Below are positions 9,236 through 18,401 of a stretch of DNA of 64,000 nt, piece after piece. Numbering within the stretch: the stretch's first letter is position 1; each line of letters starts with the position of its first letter. The stretch comes from Candidatus Nomurabacteria bacterium (GTDB lineage: Bacteria > Patescibacteriota > Saccharimonadia > Saccharimonadales > Saccharimonadaceae), in the NCBI GenBank assembly GCA_031290255.1, contig JAITNW010000006.1, positions 53,578 to 117,577 on the forward strand, read 5' to 3'. The notes under the pieces were generated by a model. The model ran no database searches. It was not told the DNA's origin and saw nothing but the letters and a program-made list of their open reading frames with translations. The translations under genes were made by a program, and so were the position numbers.

Positions 9236-10894
9236 TTACCCAATCGCATCAAGAATATACTGGGGATAGTCCAATACCTCTTTGGTATCAAATAATGCCA
9301 GAGCACACTCTGTTTTATTTGCATGCATATACTTTCGTAGCTCATCATCGTTCTTGTAGGAAGTTGAAAATATTTTGTTAAATAACGCCAACGAATTAGC
9401 TTTTAGCATCTTTGGCTCTAGGGTATTGTAGTTATATAGATTTTTCCCAATCTTTAGGCTCCCGGTGTCTATGACGCCATCGTAGCAGATTGCGATGTAT
9501 TCCTTTTTATTATCACCAAAATAATTGACATACTTTTTCTCCAAAGCAGCAGTATTGCCGTCATTGTCGGTCAAGACGACGACTTCCTTATGTAGAGGGT
9601 CTGCGATTTCAAGAAATCGCAAGAAAGATGTTCCGACCGAAATAACATCTATTCCGTCCTCAATAGGAAGTCTCCCGCTATTCTTGTCCATGTAGGCTCT
9701 TTGAACTATTAGCTCGTCAGAGCTGCCCTCAACTAAAATTGCCTTTTTACACAGAATGAGGCGGAGGGTATCGTATCCAGGTAGTTTTGAGAAAAAGTCC
9801 TGAGTGTCGCCTTCTAGGTCATCCAACTTCAGCGTCTTGTGGTCGTTTAGTAAAATAAGATTTGCCAGCCCTAGTTTGTTTGCTATGAAGTTGCTATGGG
9901 TTGATACTATAATTTGTTTTTGGCCCTGATGGCTGACTATATCTTTAATTAACTGGTTGAGCTTCGTATGCGACAAATGGTTTTCGGGCTCTTCAAATAA
10001 AATGACATTTGCCTCTTTTGCTTTTTTATGACTTAATGCAAGCTTTGTTTTTACGATACTCTGCTCACCCTTACCGATAAAATGAAATGGCACATCATCA
10101 AGATATGTCAATAAACTCGTCTCCCATGCGTTTTTTGAAGATAAATCGACGTCCAACTTAACGTCTTTATCAGATATATTTGTAGCTGTCTTTATTCTAT
10201 CGTTAATATTTTTCACGGATGCGTCTTCACCAAATGCATCTCGCATTTTTCTGTGGGCCTGAGCGATAGCTACAACGTCTTCGCTTTCTAAAAAGTCTTT
10301 GACTATCCTTGATATATAAACGTCCGACCCGTTCTGATATCGGCTTCCGCCCGCGTCGATTAGAGCAGATTTTATTGGTATTGTCCGTGCCGTAATGGCC
10401 TCCCTTGCAAAAGAGCTCCAGAAGACATCATAATATTCAAGAGGCAGCGTTTTTACGTCCCCAGCCTTCATTAGCTCCTCATATTCTTGCTGATACTTCT
10501 CGTCGAACGCTATCTTCATAAAAATACCGCAGCCATCCATAGCGTCAATATTATCGTTCCCCAAAAAGCGAGCTGTACCATCCCCATCAAAGTGCAGCTC
10601 AATGATTATCTCGGGCATTTCAGCCGTTTTCTTCTCAGCGAGCTCCTTAATGTATTTTGCAACAACGACGTTATTGAATAGGTATTGAGATAAATCATTT
10701 TTGATGAACTTACCGCCCATAAAACCGCTCAAAGCAAGATTAACGGCCTCAATAATAGTCGATTTGCCGGCTTCATTGTCCCCCACGATAACGTTTATCC
10801 CATCATTTAATTTTAGACTGAAAACACCCTCAAATGACTTGAAGTTTTTAATTTTTATTTCTTTAATCAGCGGTGCCACTTTTCTCCTGTTCAT
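9236..10894 (-). CDS. gajA: GajA-like OLD family ATPase with TOPRIM domain (Gabija)
   Basis: IKNFKSFEG, GDNEAGKST, ILFEEPENHLSH, ILVEGSSDELIVQRAY, VVLTDNDGN; start may be an internal GTG (VAPLIKEIKIKNF). Confidence 0.82.
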   Translation of the reverse strand: MNRRKVAPLIKEIKIKNFKSFEGVFSLKLNDGINVIVGDNEAGKSTIIEAVNLALSGFMGGKFIKNDLSQYLFNNVVVAKYIKELAEKKTAEMPEIIIELHFDGDGTARFLGNDNIDAMDGCGIFMKIAFDEKYQQEYEELMKAGDVKTLPLEYYDVFWSSFAREAITARTIPIKSALIDAGGSRYQNGSDVYISRIVKDFLESEDVVAIAQAHRKMRDAFGEDASVKNINDRIKTATNISDKDVKLDVDLSSKNAWETSLLTYLDDVPFHFIGKGEQSIVKTKLALSHKKAKEANVILFEEPENHLSHTKLNQLIKDIVSHQGQKQIIVSTHSNFIANKLGLANLILLNDHKTLKLDDLEGDTQDFFSKLPGYDTLRLILCKKAILVEGSSDELIVQRAYMDKNSGRLPIEDGIDVISVGTSFLRFLEIADPLHKEVVVLTDNDGNTAALEKKYVNYFGDNKKEYIAICYDGVIDTGSLKIGKNLYNYNTLEPKMLKANSLALFNKIFSTSYKNDDELRKYMHANKTECALALFDTKEVLDYPQYILDAIG

Positions 10895-11063
10895 TCAAGA
10901 ACTGCATAATTGTCGATTTTTTATACCGTCGCACCTTCCTAACACCTATACGGATTGCCCTCAATGTACCATTTTTGTCCCAGTTCCGAAGTGTATTTGG
11001 ATGGACTTGGAGCAGCTCGGCTACTTGCGTAAGGGTTAAATATTCTGGTAAATCATTACTCAT
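10863..11063 (-). CDS. Excisionase/MerR-type helix-turn-helix DNA-binding protein
   Basis: LTLTQVAELLQVHPNTLRNWDKNGTLRAIRIGVRKVRRYKKSTIMQFL; start reassigned to MSND. Confidence 0.8.
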   Translation of the reverse strand: MSNDLPEYLTLTQVAELLQVHPNTLRNWDKNGTLRAIRIGVRKVRRYKKSTIMQFLNEQEKSGTAD

Positions 11064-11096
11064 AGTTACTATTATAGTACAATATATAACAAGATG
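11061..11096. promoter_or_regulatory. Divergent promoter/operator region of the element
   Basis: 31 bp between divergent starts; minus -10 TATAAT 7 nt from ATG; palindrome ACTATTATAGT at 11069-11079. Confidence 0.45.
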
Positions 11097-11912
11097 GCGA
11101 AAGATGTATTGAGAGATAACCATACGACAATAAACGAACAGACCCTCATTGAGTGGCTAAAGAAGATTGAGATTTTCTACCTGCTCGTCTCTCACACCAT
11201 AAATGAAATCCGCAGATACGATATTGTTGACCCACTTTACGTCAAGCAGTTTGAAGTATATTACAGAGAAGCGAAGGGACTTCTCGATACACTATTTTCT
11301 GAAAGACACGTACCAACTGACAATGCAGTCACGTATAAGGTCAGCCTACTTGATGACATCAACGAATATCTAGCAAACGGAGATTGCTGGAAGCAAACAC
11401 AACTTAAAATCAATAGAACCTTAGCATGGGTAGCGAGGGAGGTTTCTGTCTTTGATGTTTCGCCCCGTCCTGAAGTCGAGCAGCGTATTATAGAAACATA
11501 TTCGAACCCAATAAACGCCATTCTTGCAGAATACCATCAAAGAAACAAAAAGAAGTACTCCGGTAAAGACGAGGTTGCCTACACCCTGACATACGATGAA
11601 AACGACTACGGGTTTCGCCTCAATGGCGTTCTTATTTTTCGGACAAAGCTAGGGAATACCGAGACGTTTTGGCAGGGCACCTTTAGGCAAGCCGGTAAGA
11701 CTAAGCGTTATATTGGAGATGGAGGTGTAAATACCGCAGTAATCCGAAACAATTTCGACCTTCCCCCAAGCCTTAAAAAATTGATGATGAGAACAACCCA
11801 CAAGAAACAAGGGATTATTGTACGCACTCAAATTATGCGAAGTGAAATAATAAACAATTATATCGACGAGGCAGAGATTAGAGCTTGGTTAGAAGCTAAA
11901 AGAACCAAGTAG
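11094..11912 (+). CDS. Hypothetical protein of the element
   Basis: 272-aa ORF, plausible composition, no recognised domain. Confidence 0.7.
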   Translation: MAKDVLRDNHTTINEQTLIEWLKKIEIFYLLVSHTINEIRRYDIVDPLYVKQFEVYYREAKGLLDTLFSERHVPTDNAVTYKVSLLDDINEYLANGDCWKQTQLKINRTLAWVAREVSVFDVSPRPEVEQRIIETYSNPINAILAEYHQRNKKKYSGKDEVAYTLTYDENDYGFRLNGVLIFRTKLGNTETFWQGTFRQAGKTKRYIGDGGVNTAVIRNNFDLPPSLKKLMMRTTHKKQGIIVRTQIMRSEIINNYIDEAEIRAWLEAKRTK

Positions 11913-11984
11913 TACTCAGTACTGATTTGTAATAAAAAGTATTCAGACCGCTTTTTCAGATGACCTCCGTGCCATTATGGTTGT

Positions 11985-12215
11985 ATGGAAGCAATTTCAG
12001 ACGAACAACTAATCATATTGACGGCCAAAGAGCGGAAGCGACTAGCCTCATATTTAGACGTTCTGATAGAAATGCACTTCGAATACAAGCGTAACCATAG
12101 AGACGATAAAACAGGTAGCGTTTTGCTTAGTCTCGCGGGCGGCATAAAGCAGGATAGTGCCGCCTGCGAGATTGGGCAGAACGTCATAGCCTCCAAAAAG
12201 AGGGCAAATATATGA
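11985..12215 (+). CDS. Small hypothetical protein
   Basis: 76-aa ORF whose stop overlaps the next ATG (ATGA). Confidence 0.5.
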   Translation: MEAISDEQLIILTAKERKRLASYLDVLIEMHFEYKRNHRDDKTGSVLLSLAGGIKQDSAACEIGQNVIASKKRANI

Positions 12216-12498
12216 AGATAACCGAAGTAATGTCGCTCCAGTTAAGCCAAGAGATGGCCTAATCGGCTTTGCAAGCGTAGTAGTTGAAGACAGTATTTAT
12301 CTCAACTCAATCGCAATCTACACAAAACTTGACGGTACTTACCGACTACTTTACCCAACAAAAACATCGGGCGAGCGGACGATAAATATATTTCACCCAA
12401 TCAATCGAGCCACAAGCCAAAAAATTGAAGAAGCTATATTCAAAAAATGTAATGAAATCTTTGAAAGCAGTAACGATGATAGATACGACCAAGTTTGA
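12212..12498 (+). pseudogene. SpoVG-like protein, frameshifted
   Basis: MKITEV in one frame, then NVAPVKPRDGLIGFASVVVEDSIYLNSIAIYTKLDGTYRLLYPTKTSGERTINIFHPINRATSQKIEEAIFKK in another; one nt missing in GAAGTAATGTC. Confidence 0.72.
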
Positions 12499-13585
12499 TA
12501 TTGAGCTGACAGTACCGCTCAAGTCCAAAATACCGTTCAATCAACCCACATATTACGGTAGTTACAATGGTCCAATCACGGCATACCTCAATACTTCAAA
12601 AAGTGACAAGAAGTTTGGCAAATATCACCCATCTTTCACCTATCATCAAAACCCAACCAGCTCGCCTTTTGCTAGATACGTATTAAAAGTTCAACTGTCA
12701 CTCCCAAAGATTATATTTGGCAATAATTTCGTGGAGCTAACCGACAATGATTTTGATGATGTAGTATTCGCAATCAAACAAGAACTCGAACGTATCGGCG
12801 TTGACGTGGACCTAGAACAAATTAAACGTGCCGAAGCGGTCAAAATCGACTTCTCGAAAAACATCGTTTTCAACGACCATACGCCCACCAGTATGGTTAT
12901 ACGTAGCATAGCCACTGGCGATATCAGCAAGACATACGACGTTCGGCTTACGAAGTTTATCAATGGCGGGCAAGCGTTTCATATACATACCAATTGTGAA
13001 GACATCGTGATATACGACAAGATGGACGACCTCAAGCAAGGAAAGAAAAGTGATAAGAGAGCCATCGAAGACGATAATCACATACAACTGGGAATACTCG
13101 ATAAACTCAAAGATAAAAAGGGTCTGTCAGTCTTGCGTTTCGAAGTTAGACTAAGCGGCAAGCGTAAAATTAGGGCCTCACTTGCCGAAGCGGGAGTAGA
13201 GTTTGATGACCTATCGTTACAAACATTATTCAAGGCAAACGTCGCCCAGAAAGTACTACTTAATGCTTGGAATAAAATAGTTGCTACAATCCCCAAAGTC
13301 CCCTTAAGCAACGACGACCCGCTTGCCTTATTCGAAGAGATTATAAAAGACCCAACTATCACTCGCCAAAAAGCAGAGGCAAAACTAGGTGCTATGTGGC
13401 TATTCGGGACGACCCAAGACACAAGACTTATCCGCAACCTGTATGATAAACGTTTTGGCGAACATACTTGGGGTCGACTTAAGAACCTGCGTGACCCGCC
13501 AAGCAGTAAGCAACTCAAGGCCTTGCTCTATATCACGAAAAAACTACAAGAAATGGAAGCCGTGACACTAGATGATTTTGGCTAG
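12476..13585 (+). CDS. Phage/plasmid replication initiator, gene II/X-like
   Basis: MIDTTKFDIEL, LSLPKIIFGNN, AVKIDFSKNI, IVIYDKMDDLKQGKKSDKR, LSVLRFEVRLSGKRKIR. Confidence 0.65.
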   Translation: MIDTTKFDIELTVPLKSKIPFNQPTYYGSYNGPITAYLNTSKSDKKFGKYHPSFTYHQNPTSSPFARYVLKVQLSLPKIIFGNNFVELTDNDFDDVVFAIKQELERIGVDVDLEQIKRAEAVKIDFSKNIVFNDHTPTSMVIRSIATGDISKTYDVRLTKFINGGQAFHIHTNCEDIVIYDKMDDLKQGKKSDKRAIEDDNHIQLGILDKLKDKKGLSVLRFEVRLSGKRKIRASLAEAGVEFDDLSLQTLFKANVAQKVLLNAWNKIVATIPKVPLSNDDPLALFEEIIKDPTITRQKAEAKLGAMWLFGTTQDTRLIRNLYDKRFGEHTWGRLKNLRDPPSSKQLKALLYITKKLQEMEAVTLDDFG

Positions 13586-13642
13586 ATGTTGTATATTATT
13601 GTTAGATAATGTTAGTAAGTATAAACTAAAGGAGTTAAGAAA

Positions 13643-15178
13643 ATGACGACAACGCAAGAAACAAAAGGCATAAAAGCCTTTCTCATCGCAAGAGTATCAG
13701 ACCCATCGCAACGTGAAGCATTGCCCGCACAAGAGATACGTATTAAAGATTACGCCGAACGCAATCATCTCGACGGTACCCTATACGGTTTCGATGAAAC
13801 GGCGTTCAAAGATGACCGTGAGAAGTTTATGGACATCGTAAAACAAATAGAAAACTGTTCGCAATTCTGCATTGTAGTATTTGACAAGGTAGACCGCTTT
13901 ACTCGTGATTGCACGGCTGATGTAGTCCGTACTCTTAAAGGTGCTACGAAAAACGGTCAAATCGAATTACACTTCCCGTCGGACGGCTTGTTTGTGCGCA
14001 AAAACTCGCCCGCAAGCGATTGGTTCCGTCTTGATATGGGTATGGCGCTAGGTGGCTATTATTCGGCCGCTATTAGCGACAATGTAAAGAGAAAGATTGA
14101 ACAGAAATTACACGATAAGGAGTGGCCTGGCAAGGCTCCAATAGGCTATCTAAACGTGAACATAGAAGAAAATGGCAGAGTTATAGGAAAAGATGTTGTG
14201 CTCGACCCCTTGCGTAGCAGGGCGATTATTAAAATGTTCGAACTACGGCTACAAAGATTATCGTATCGCGTCATCGCTCGCGTACTACGTGAAGATGGAT
14301 TAACTAGCAATTCGGCAAATCCTCGACCGATTGGCCAAAGCACCGTAGAGTGTAGTCTTAAAAATCCGTTCTACTACGGAGTAATGCGTTATGACGGCAA
14401 GTTATACCCACATCGCTATCAGCCGCTAATCGACAAGCAGACATTTGATGAGGCACAAAAAATTACAGAAGCCCGTAATGGCGGCGGCTCGAAGCCAAAG
14501 AGTGATACAAAAAGGCTTTTTACGTTTAATGGCGTACTGAAATGTGCCTACTGCGGTTGCAGTATTTCATCGTACACCTGCAAAGGCCATACGTATATGC
14601 AATGCTCAAAAGCCAAAGGCCGCGAGAACTGCAAGCAACCACATCTTAAAGAGGCAGATGTAGAACCAGAAATGCTAAAAATCATTGAAAAAGTGAAGCT
14701 CAATGAGGCCCTAATAGACCAAGTTATTGCCGAACTAAAGGAAAAGCACGATAACGAGCAGTTTTATTGCCAATCAGTAGTTCGTCAAACCCAACTCGAA
14801 TATGAAAAACTGAAGAAGCGACTGGCGGTTGCATATGAAGACCGTATGGACGGGCGTATTACAGTCGATGAGTATGACAAGTTCGCAACAAAATACAAAG
14901 CAGAAATGGAAATCTTGGACAAAAAAATGGTACAAATTACGAGTGACGACAAAACGTTTATAATTGACAGTTCTTATCTGTTAAAGCTTGCTTATTATGC
15001 ACCCATTTTATTCAAAAGTTCGAAAGTAGAGTTAAAAAACAAACTTCTCAAAATCTTACTTTCGAACCTCAAAATAAACGAAAACCACCTCGATTTTAAG
15101 AGGTGGCAACCGTTTGATGTTATAGCATCGTGTACTAAAAGTCAAAATTGGCTCCCCGGACTGGACTTGAACCAGTAA
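13643..15178 (+). CDS. Large serine recombinase (resolvase, recombinase and zinc-ribbon regions)
   Basis: FLIARVSDPSQREALPAQ, VFDKVDRFTRD, GKAPIGYLN, LKCAYCGCSIS; last codons after WLP are antisense tRNA-Asn. Confidence 0.93.
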   Translation: MTTTQETKGIKAFLIARVSDPSQREALPAQEIRIKDYAERNHLDGTLYGFDETAFKDDREKFMDIVKQIENCSQFCIVVFDKVDRFTRDCTADVVRTLKGATKNGQIELHFPSDGLFVRKNSPASDWFRLDMGMALGGYYSAAISDNVKRKIEQKLHDKEWPGKAPIGYLNVNIEENGRVIGKDVVLDPLRSRAIIKMFELRLQRLSYRVIARVLREDGLTSNSANPRPIGQSTVECSLKNPFYYGVMRYDGKLYPHRYQPLIDKQTFDEAQKITEARNGGGSKPKSDTKRLFTFNGVLKCAYCGCSISSYTCKGHTYMQCSKAKGRENCKQPHLKEADVEPEMLKIIEKVKLNEALIDQVIAELKEKHDNEQFYCQSVVRQTQLEYEKLKKRLAVAYEDRMDGRITVDEYDKFATKYKAEMEILDKKMVQITSDDKTFIIDSSYLLKLAYYAPILFKSSKVELKNKLLKILLSNLKINENHLDFKRWQPFDVIASCTKSQNWLPGLDLNQ

Positions 15179-15223
15179 CCTCGAAGTTAACAGCTTCTTG
15201 CTCCACCATTGAGCTACCGGGGA
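15149..15223 (-). tRNA. tRNA-Asn (GTT), CCA encoded
   Basis: Minus strand TCCCCGGTAGCTCAATGGTGGAGCAAGAAGCTGTTAACTTCGAGGTTACTGGTTCAAGTCCAGTCCGGGGAGCCA. Confidence 0.9.
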
Positions 15224-15353
15224 TTATAGGTAAGATATTACTATTATTGGGGGCGATAGTCAAGCTTTTGAGGTGTAGTTATGAAAGAATTAAGGTAGAT
15301 TGTCTAACTCTCATTTCAGCGTGTTATAATTATGGATATATGGAGGTACGTTT

Positions 15354-17183
15354 ATGTGTGGAATTGTAGGATATGTGGGCGAAAAGAGAAATGCTCAGGA
15401 TGTTTTGGTGAATGGGCTGAAACGGTTGGAGTATCGTGGGTACGATTCAGCGGGAATTGCGACGTTGGATGAAAAAGGAGAAGCTCATTTGGCGCGATCG
15501 GTTGGTAAGATTGTTGAGCTGGAGCAGGTGCTACTTGAAGAGTCTCATACTGGGAAGATAGGAATTGGGCATACTCGTTGGGCGACGCATGGAGGTGTAA
15601 CGGTGGAAAATGCTCATCCACATAGTGCTGGGGATGTCTATTTGGTACACAATGGGATTATTGAAAACTATAAAGAGTTGAAGGCGAAATTGAAGGAGCA
15701 TAAATTTACTTCTGACACTGATACTGAGGTGTTAGCGGCGCTCGTGGATAGCAACTATGGACTCAATATATCTCTGAAAGATGCGGTTGCAAAATCGCTT
15801 AAGCAGGTGAGGGGTACTTATGGGATTGCCGTGATTTCCCCGCGAGAGCCTGGCGTGATCGTAGTGGCGAGGCTGGGCAGCCCGCTGATTATTGGTGTCG
15901 GGAAAGACGAGACAATCATTGCTTCGGATGCGTCGGCGCTTTTGGGTTATACGCGTGAGGCGATATATTTGAATGATGGGGAATTGGCGGTCTGTACGAA
16001 GGACAGCGTGGATGTCTATAATCTGAGCCTGAAGCCCCAGAATCATATTCCTGAGCAGATTGAGGGAGATTTGGAACAGATTCAAAAAGGTGGATACCCG
16101 CACTTTTTGATCAAGGAGATTATGGAGCAATCAAGTACACTGGGTAACACTTTGAAGGGTAGAATAGATACCAAGACCGGCAAGATGCACCTTGGTGGCC
16201 CGAATTTAACGCAAAAAGAGATGCAGAGTATTAAACATATTGTGATCGTCGGGTGTGGTACGGCATATTATGCAGGGCTTCTTGCGAGTTATTATTTGGA
16301 GCAGTTGGTGCCAGAACTTACTACAGAGGTAGTGATTGCTTCCGAATATCGGTATCGGTCTTTCCATATTCCTAAGAACTCTGTAGCTTTGATTGTGTCG
16401 CAGTCTGGCGAGACGGCGGATACGCTGGCGTGTCTGCGCGAGATTAAGAAGAGAGGCGTAAAGACGCTAGGTATCGTGAATGTTGTTGGGTCAACTATTG
16501 CCCGTGAAGTAGATGGCGGGACTTATGTGCATGCTGGGCCGGAGATTTCGGTGGCTTCTACGAAGGCATTTACGGCGCAAGTAGTGACTATGTTGCTATT
16601 TGGCGGGATGCTTGCTGAGCATCAGGGAGGTAGTCCTCAGTTGCTGAATGATTTCGTGCAGGAACTTGCGAAACTTCCAAGCGAAATTGAAAAGACATTG
16701 CGCGATTATGCGGGTGAGATAGGAGATTTGGCCAAGAAATATGCAAAATATGACGATGCACTATATTTGGGCAGGGACACGGCTTACCCAATTTCTTTGG
16801 AGGGAGCTTTGAAGCTGAAAGAGATTTCTTATATTCATGCTGAAGGATATGCTAGTGGTGAGTTGAAGCATGGGCCGATCGCATTGGTAGATGAAAATAC
16901 CTTCGAGATCTTTAATATTCTGGATAACTGGCTTTATGATAAATCTTTGGGTGGGCTGCACGAAGTAAGAGCGCGGGGCGGTAAAGCGATTGTGCTAACT
17001 GATGCGGCAAAAGAAAAACAAATTGAAGCGGATGATATTGTGCGGATAGAGACGCCATTGAAACATCTGGTGCCAATATTGCTAAATACTTTGCAGCAGT
17101 TGTTTGCATATCATGTAGCGGTAGCGCGGGGGAATGATGTGGACCAGCCGCGAAATTTAGCTAAATCTGTAACAGTAGAATAA
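15354..17183 (+). CDS. glmS: Glutamine-fructose-6-phosphate aminotransferase
   Basis: MCGIVGYVG, GHTRWATHGG, SQSGETADTLACLRE, two SIS domains, C-terminal LAKSVTVE. Confidence 0.98.
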   Translation: MCGIVGYVGEKRNAQDVLVNGLKRLEYRGYDSAGIATLDEKGEAHLARSVGKIVELEQVLLEESHTGKIGIGHTRWATHGGVTVENAHPHSAGDVYLVHNGIIENYKELKAKLKEHKFTSDTDTEVLAALVDSNYGLNISLKDAVAKSLKQVRGTYGIAVISPREPGVIVVARLGSPLIIGVGKDETIIASDASALLGYTREAIYLNDGELAVCTKDSVDVYNLSLKPQNHIPEQIEGDLEQIQKGGYPHFLIKEIMEQSSTLGNTLKGRIDTKTGKMHLGGPNLTQKEMQSIKHIVIVGCGTAYYAGLLASYYLEQLVPELTTEVVIASEYRYRSFHIPKNSVALIVSQSGETADTLACLREIKKRGVKTLGIVNVVGSTIAREVDGGTYVHAGPEISVASTKAFTAQVVTMLLFGGMLAEHQGGSPQLLNDFVQELAKLPSEIEKTLRDYAGEIGDLAKKYAKYDDALYLGRDTAYPISLEGALKLKEISYIHAEGYASGELKHGPIALVDENTFEIFNILDNWLYDKSLGGLHEVRARGGKAIVLTDAAKEKQIEADDIVRIETPLKHLVPILLNTLQQLFAYHVAVARGNDVDQPRNLAKSVTVE

Positions 17184-17193
17184 AGGAGAAAAG

Positions 17194-17571
17194 ATGAAGA
17201 AATTTCGATTAATAATCCGTGCAGCGACGTTTTTACTTGCAGTTGTGGTGATTGTGGGTGCGATAGTTTTAGTGATGTCGCAGAGTTCGGCTCTTGATAC
17301 GGCATTTGATATTATTGCATTTGCGATATCGGCGGCGAGCGTGGCGGTTGCGATTATTTCTCAGGTATCAGCTTATAATGTCAGGAAGAAGCTTACGAAA
17401 ATGGTGCGAGAACTTAGTGCTATGGATGCCGAGATCATTGAAGATGAGAGATTGGGGGAAAGTATTAAGCGGAAACTTAATGAAATTGCAGCTATAGATA
17501 AAGAAATATATAGAAAACTTGATCAAATTGAGCTTGGGGAAGATAAGGAACGGAAGAAAAAGAAGAAATAG
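17194..17571 (+). CDS. Hypothetical membrane protein with charged coiled-coil tail
   Basis: Two N-terminal TMs, Lys/Glu-rich C-terminus. Confidence 0.7.
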   Translation: MKKFRLIIRAATFLLAVVVIVGAIVLVMSQSSALDTAFDIIAFAISAASVAVAIISQVSAYNVRKKLTKMVRELSAMDAEIIEDERLGESIKRKLNEIAAIDKEIYRKLDQIELGEDKERKKKKK

Positions 17572-17591
17572 AGCACGAGTAGCGGAGGAGT

Positions 17592-18377
17592 ATGGGATTA
17601 TTGAAGAATTTAGCAGATAGTTACCGAGAAAATAAAGTTTCTTTTAGGGTGTGGGTAATTTTACAAGTTTTGGTAGTAGCGACAATGGTGCGGCATATCG
17701 TTTCTGGCGATATGCACAGTGCTTTTGTGTGCTTGCTGACATTGGCATTGTTCTTAGCTCCAGCGTTGGTGAAGCGGACGTTTAAGGTAATGATCCCGAC
17801 TATGCTTGAGGTATTAGTGCTGTGTTTTATTTTTAGCGCGGAGATTTTGGGTGAAATAAATAACTATTATATGCGGATTCCTTCATGGGATACAATTCTG
17901 CATACACTTAATGGGTTTGCGGCAGCGGGTGTGGGTTTGTCTCTTATGATAATGGTAGATGCTGGTAGCCAGAGGATTAAGATGACGGCAGGCTTTACGG
18001 CATTGATGGCGTTTTGTTTTTCGATGACAGTTGGCGTAGTCTGGGAATTTGGTGAATATTTTGCGGATAGTTTCTTGGGGAAGGATGCGCAGAGGGATAC
18101 TTTTATCTCGGAAATCTATACAGTGTCATTGGATGAGACGAGGACTAATACGGTAATTTATATTGGCGATATTCAGCATACTGTGTTGTATGGTAGTGAT
18201 GGTGAGGTGGTGGGTGAGTTTGACGGTTACTTGGATGTTGGGTTGCACGATACTATGAAAGATTTATTGGTAAACGCGATTGGGGCGGGCGTGTTTTGCG
18301 TATTTGGGTATTTTTACGTGAAGTACGGTAAATTAAAGTTCTTGAATAACTGGTTGATACGGAAAAAGACCGACTAA
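17592..18377 (+). CDS. Multi-pass membrane protein
   Basis: IPSWDTILHTLNGF, VGVVWEFGEYFAD. Confidence 0.7.
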   Translation: MGLLKNLADSYRENKVSFRVWVILQVLVVATMVRHIVSGDMHSAFVCLLTLALFLAPALVKRTFKVMIPTMLEVLVLCFIFSAEILGEINNYYMRIPSWDTILHTLNGFAAAGVGLSLMIMVDAGSQRIKMTAGFTALMAFCFSMTVGVVWEFGEYFADSFLGKDAQRDTFISEIYTVSLDETRTNTVIYIGDIQHTVLYGSDGEVVGEFDGYLDVGLHDTMKDLLVNAIGAGVFCVFGYFYVKYGKLKFLNNWLIRKKTD

Positions 18378-18401
18378 CTTGCAATATGGTACAATAAGGT
18401 T

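Larger units (their letters stand above)
7323..15157. mobile_element. Integrated element at the 3' end of tRNA-Asn with serine recombinase, gene II/X-like Rep and Gabija cargo
   Basis: 10-bp direct repeat TTGGCTCCCC at 7323-7332 and 15148-15157, the latter covering the tRNA-Asn 3' end and CCA; integrase at one end; recombinase ORF restored across the in-silico junction. Confidence 0.8.

Noticed and set aside
9235-9348. Upstream start giving a 410-aa helicase
   Set aside because: The extra 38 residues are a shadow of gajA; ATG at 9234 directly follows the gajA stop and precedes the Walker A motif.
15158-15178. GLDLNQ as the native C-terminus of the serine recombinase
   Set aside because: These codons are the antisense strand of tRNA-Asn; the natural C-terminus is better explained by the displaced fragment at 7333-7452.
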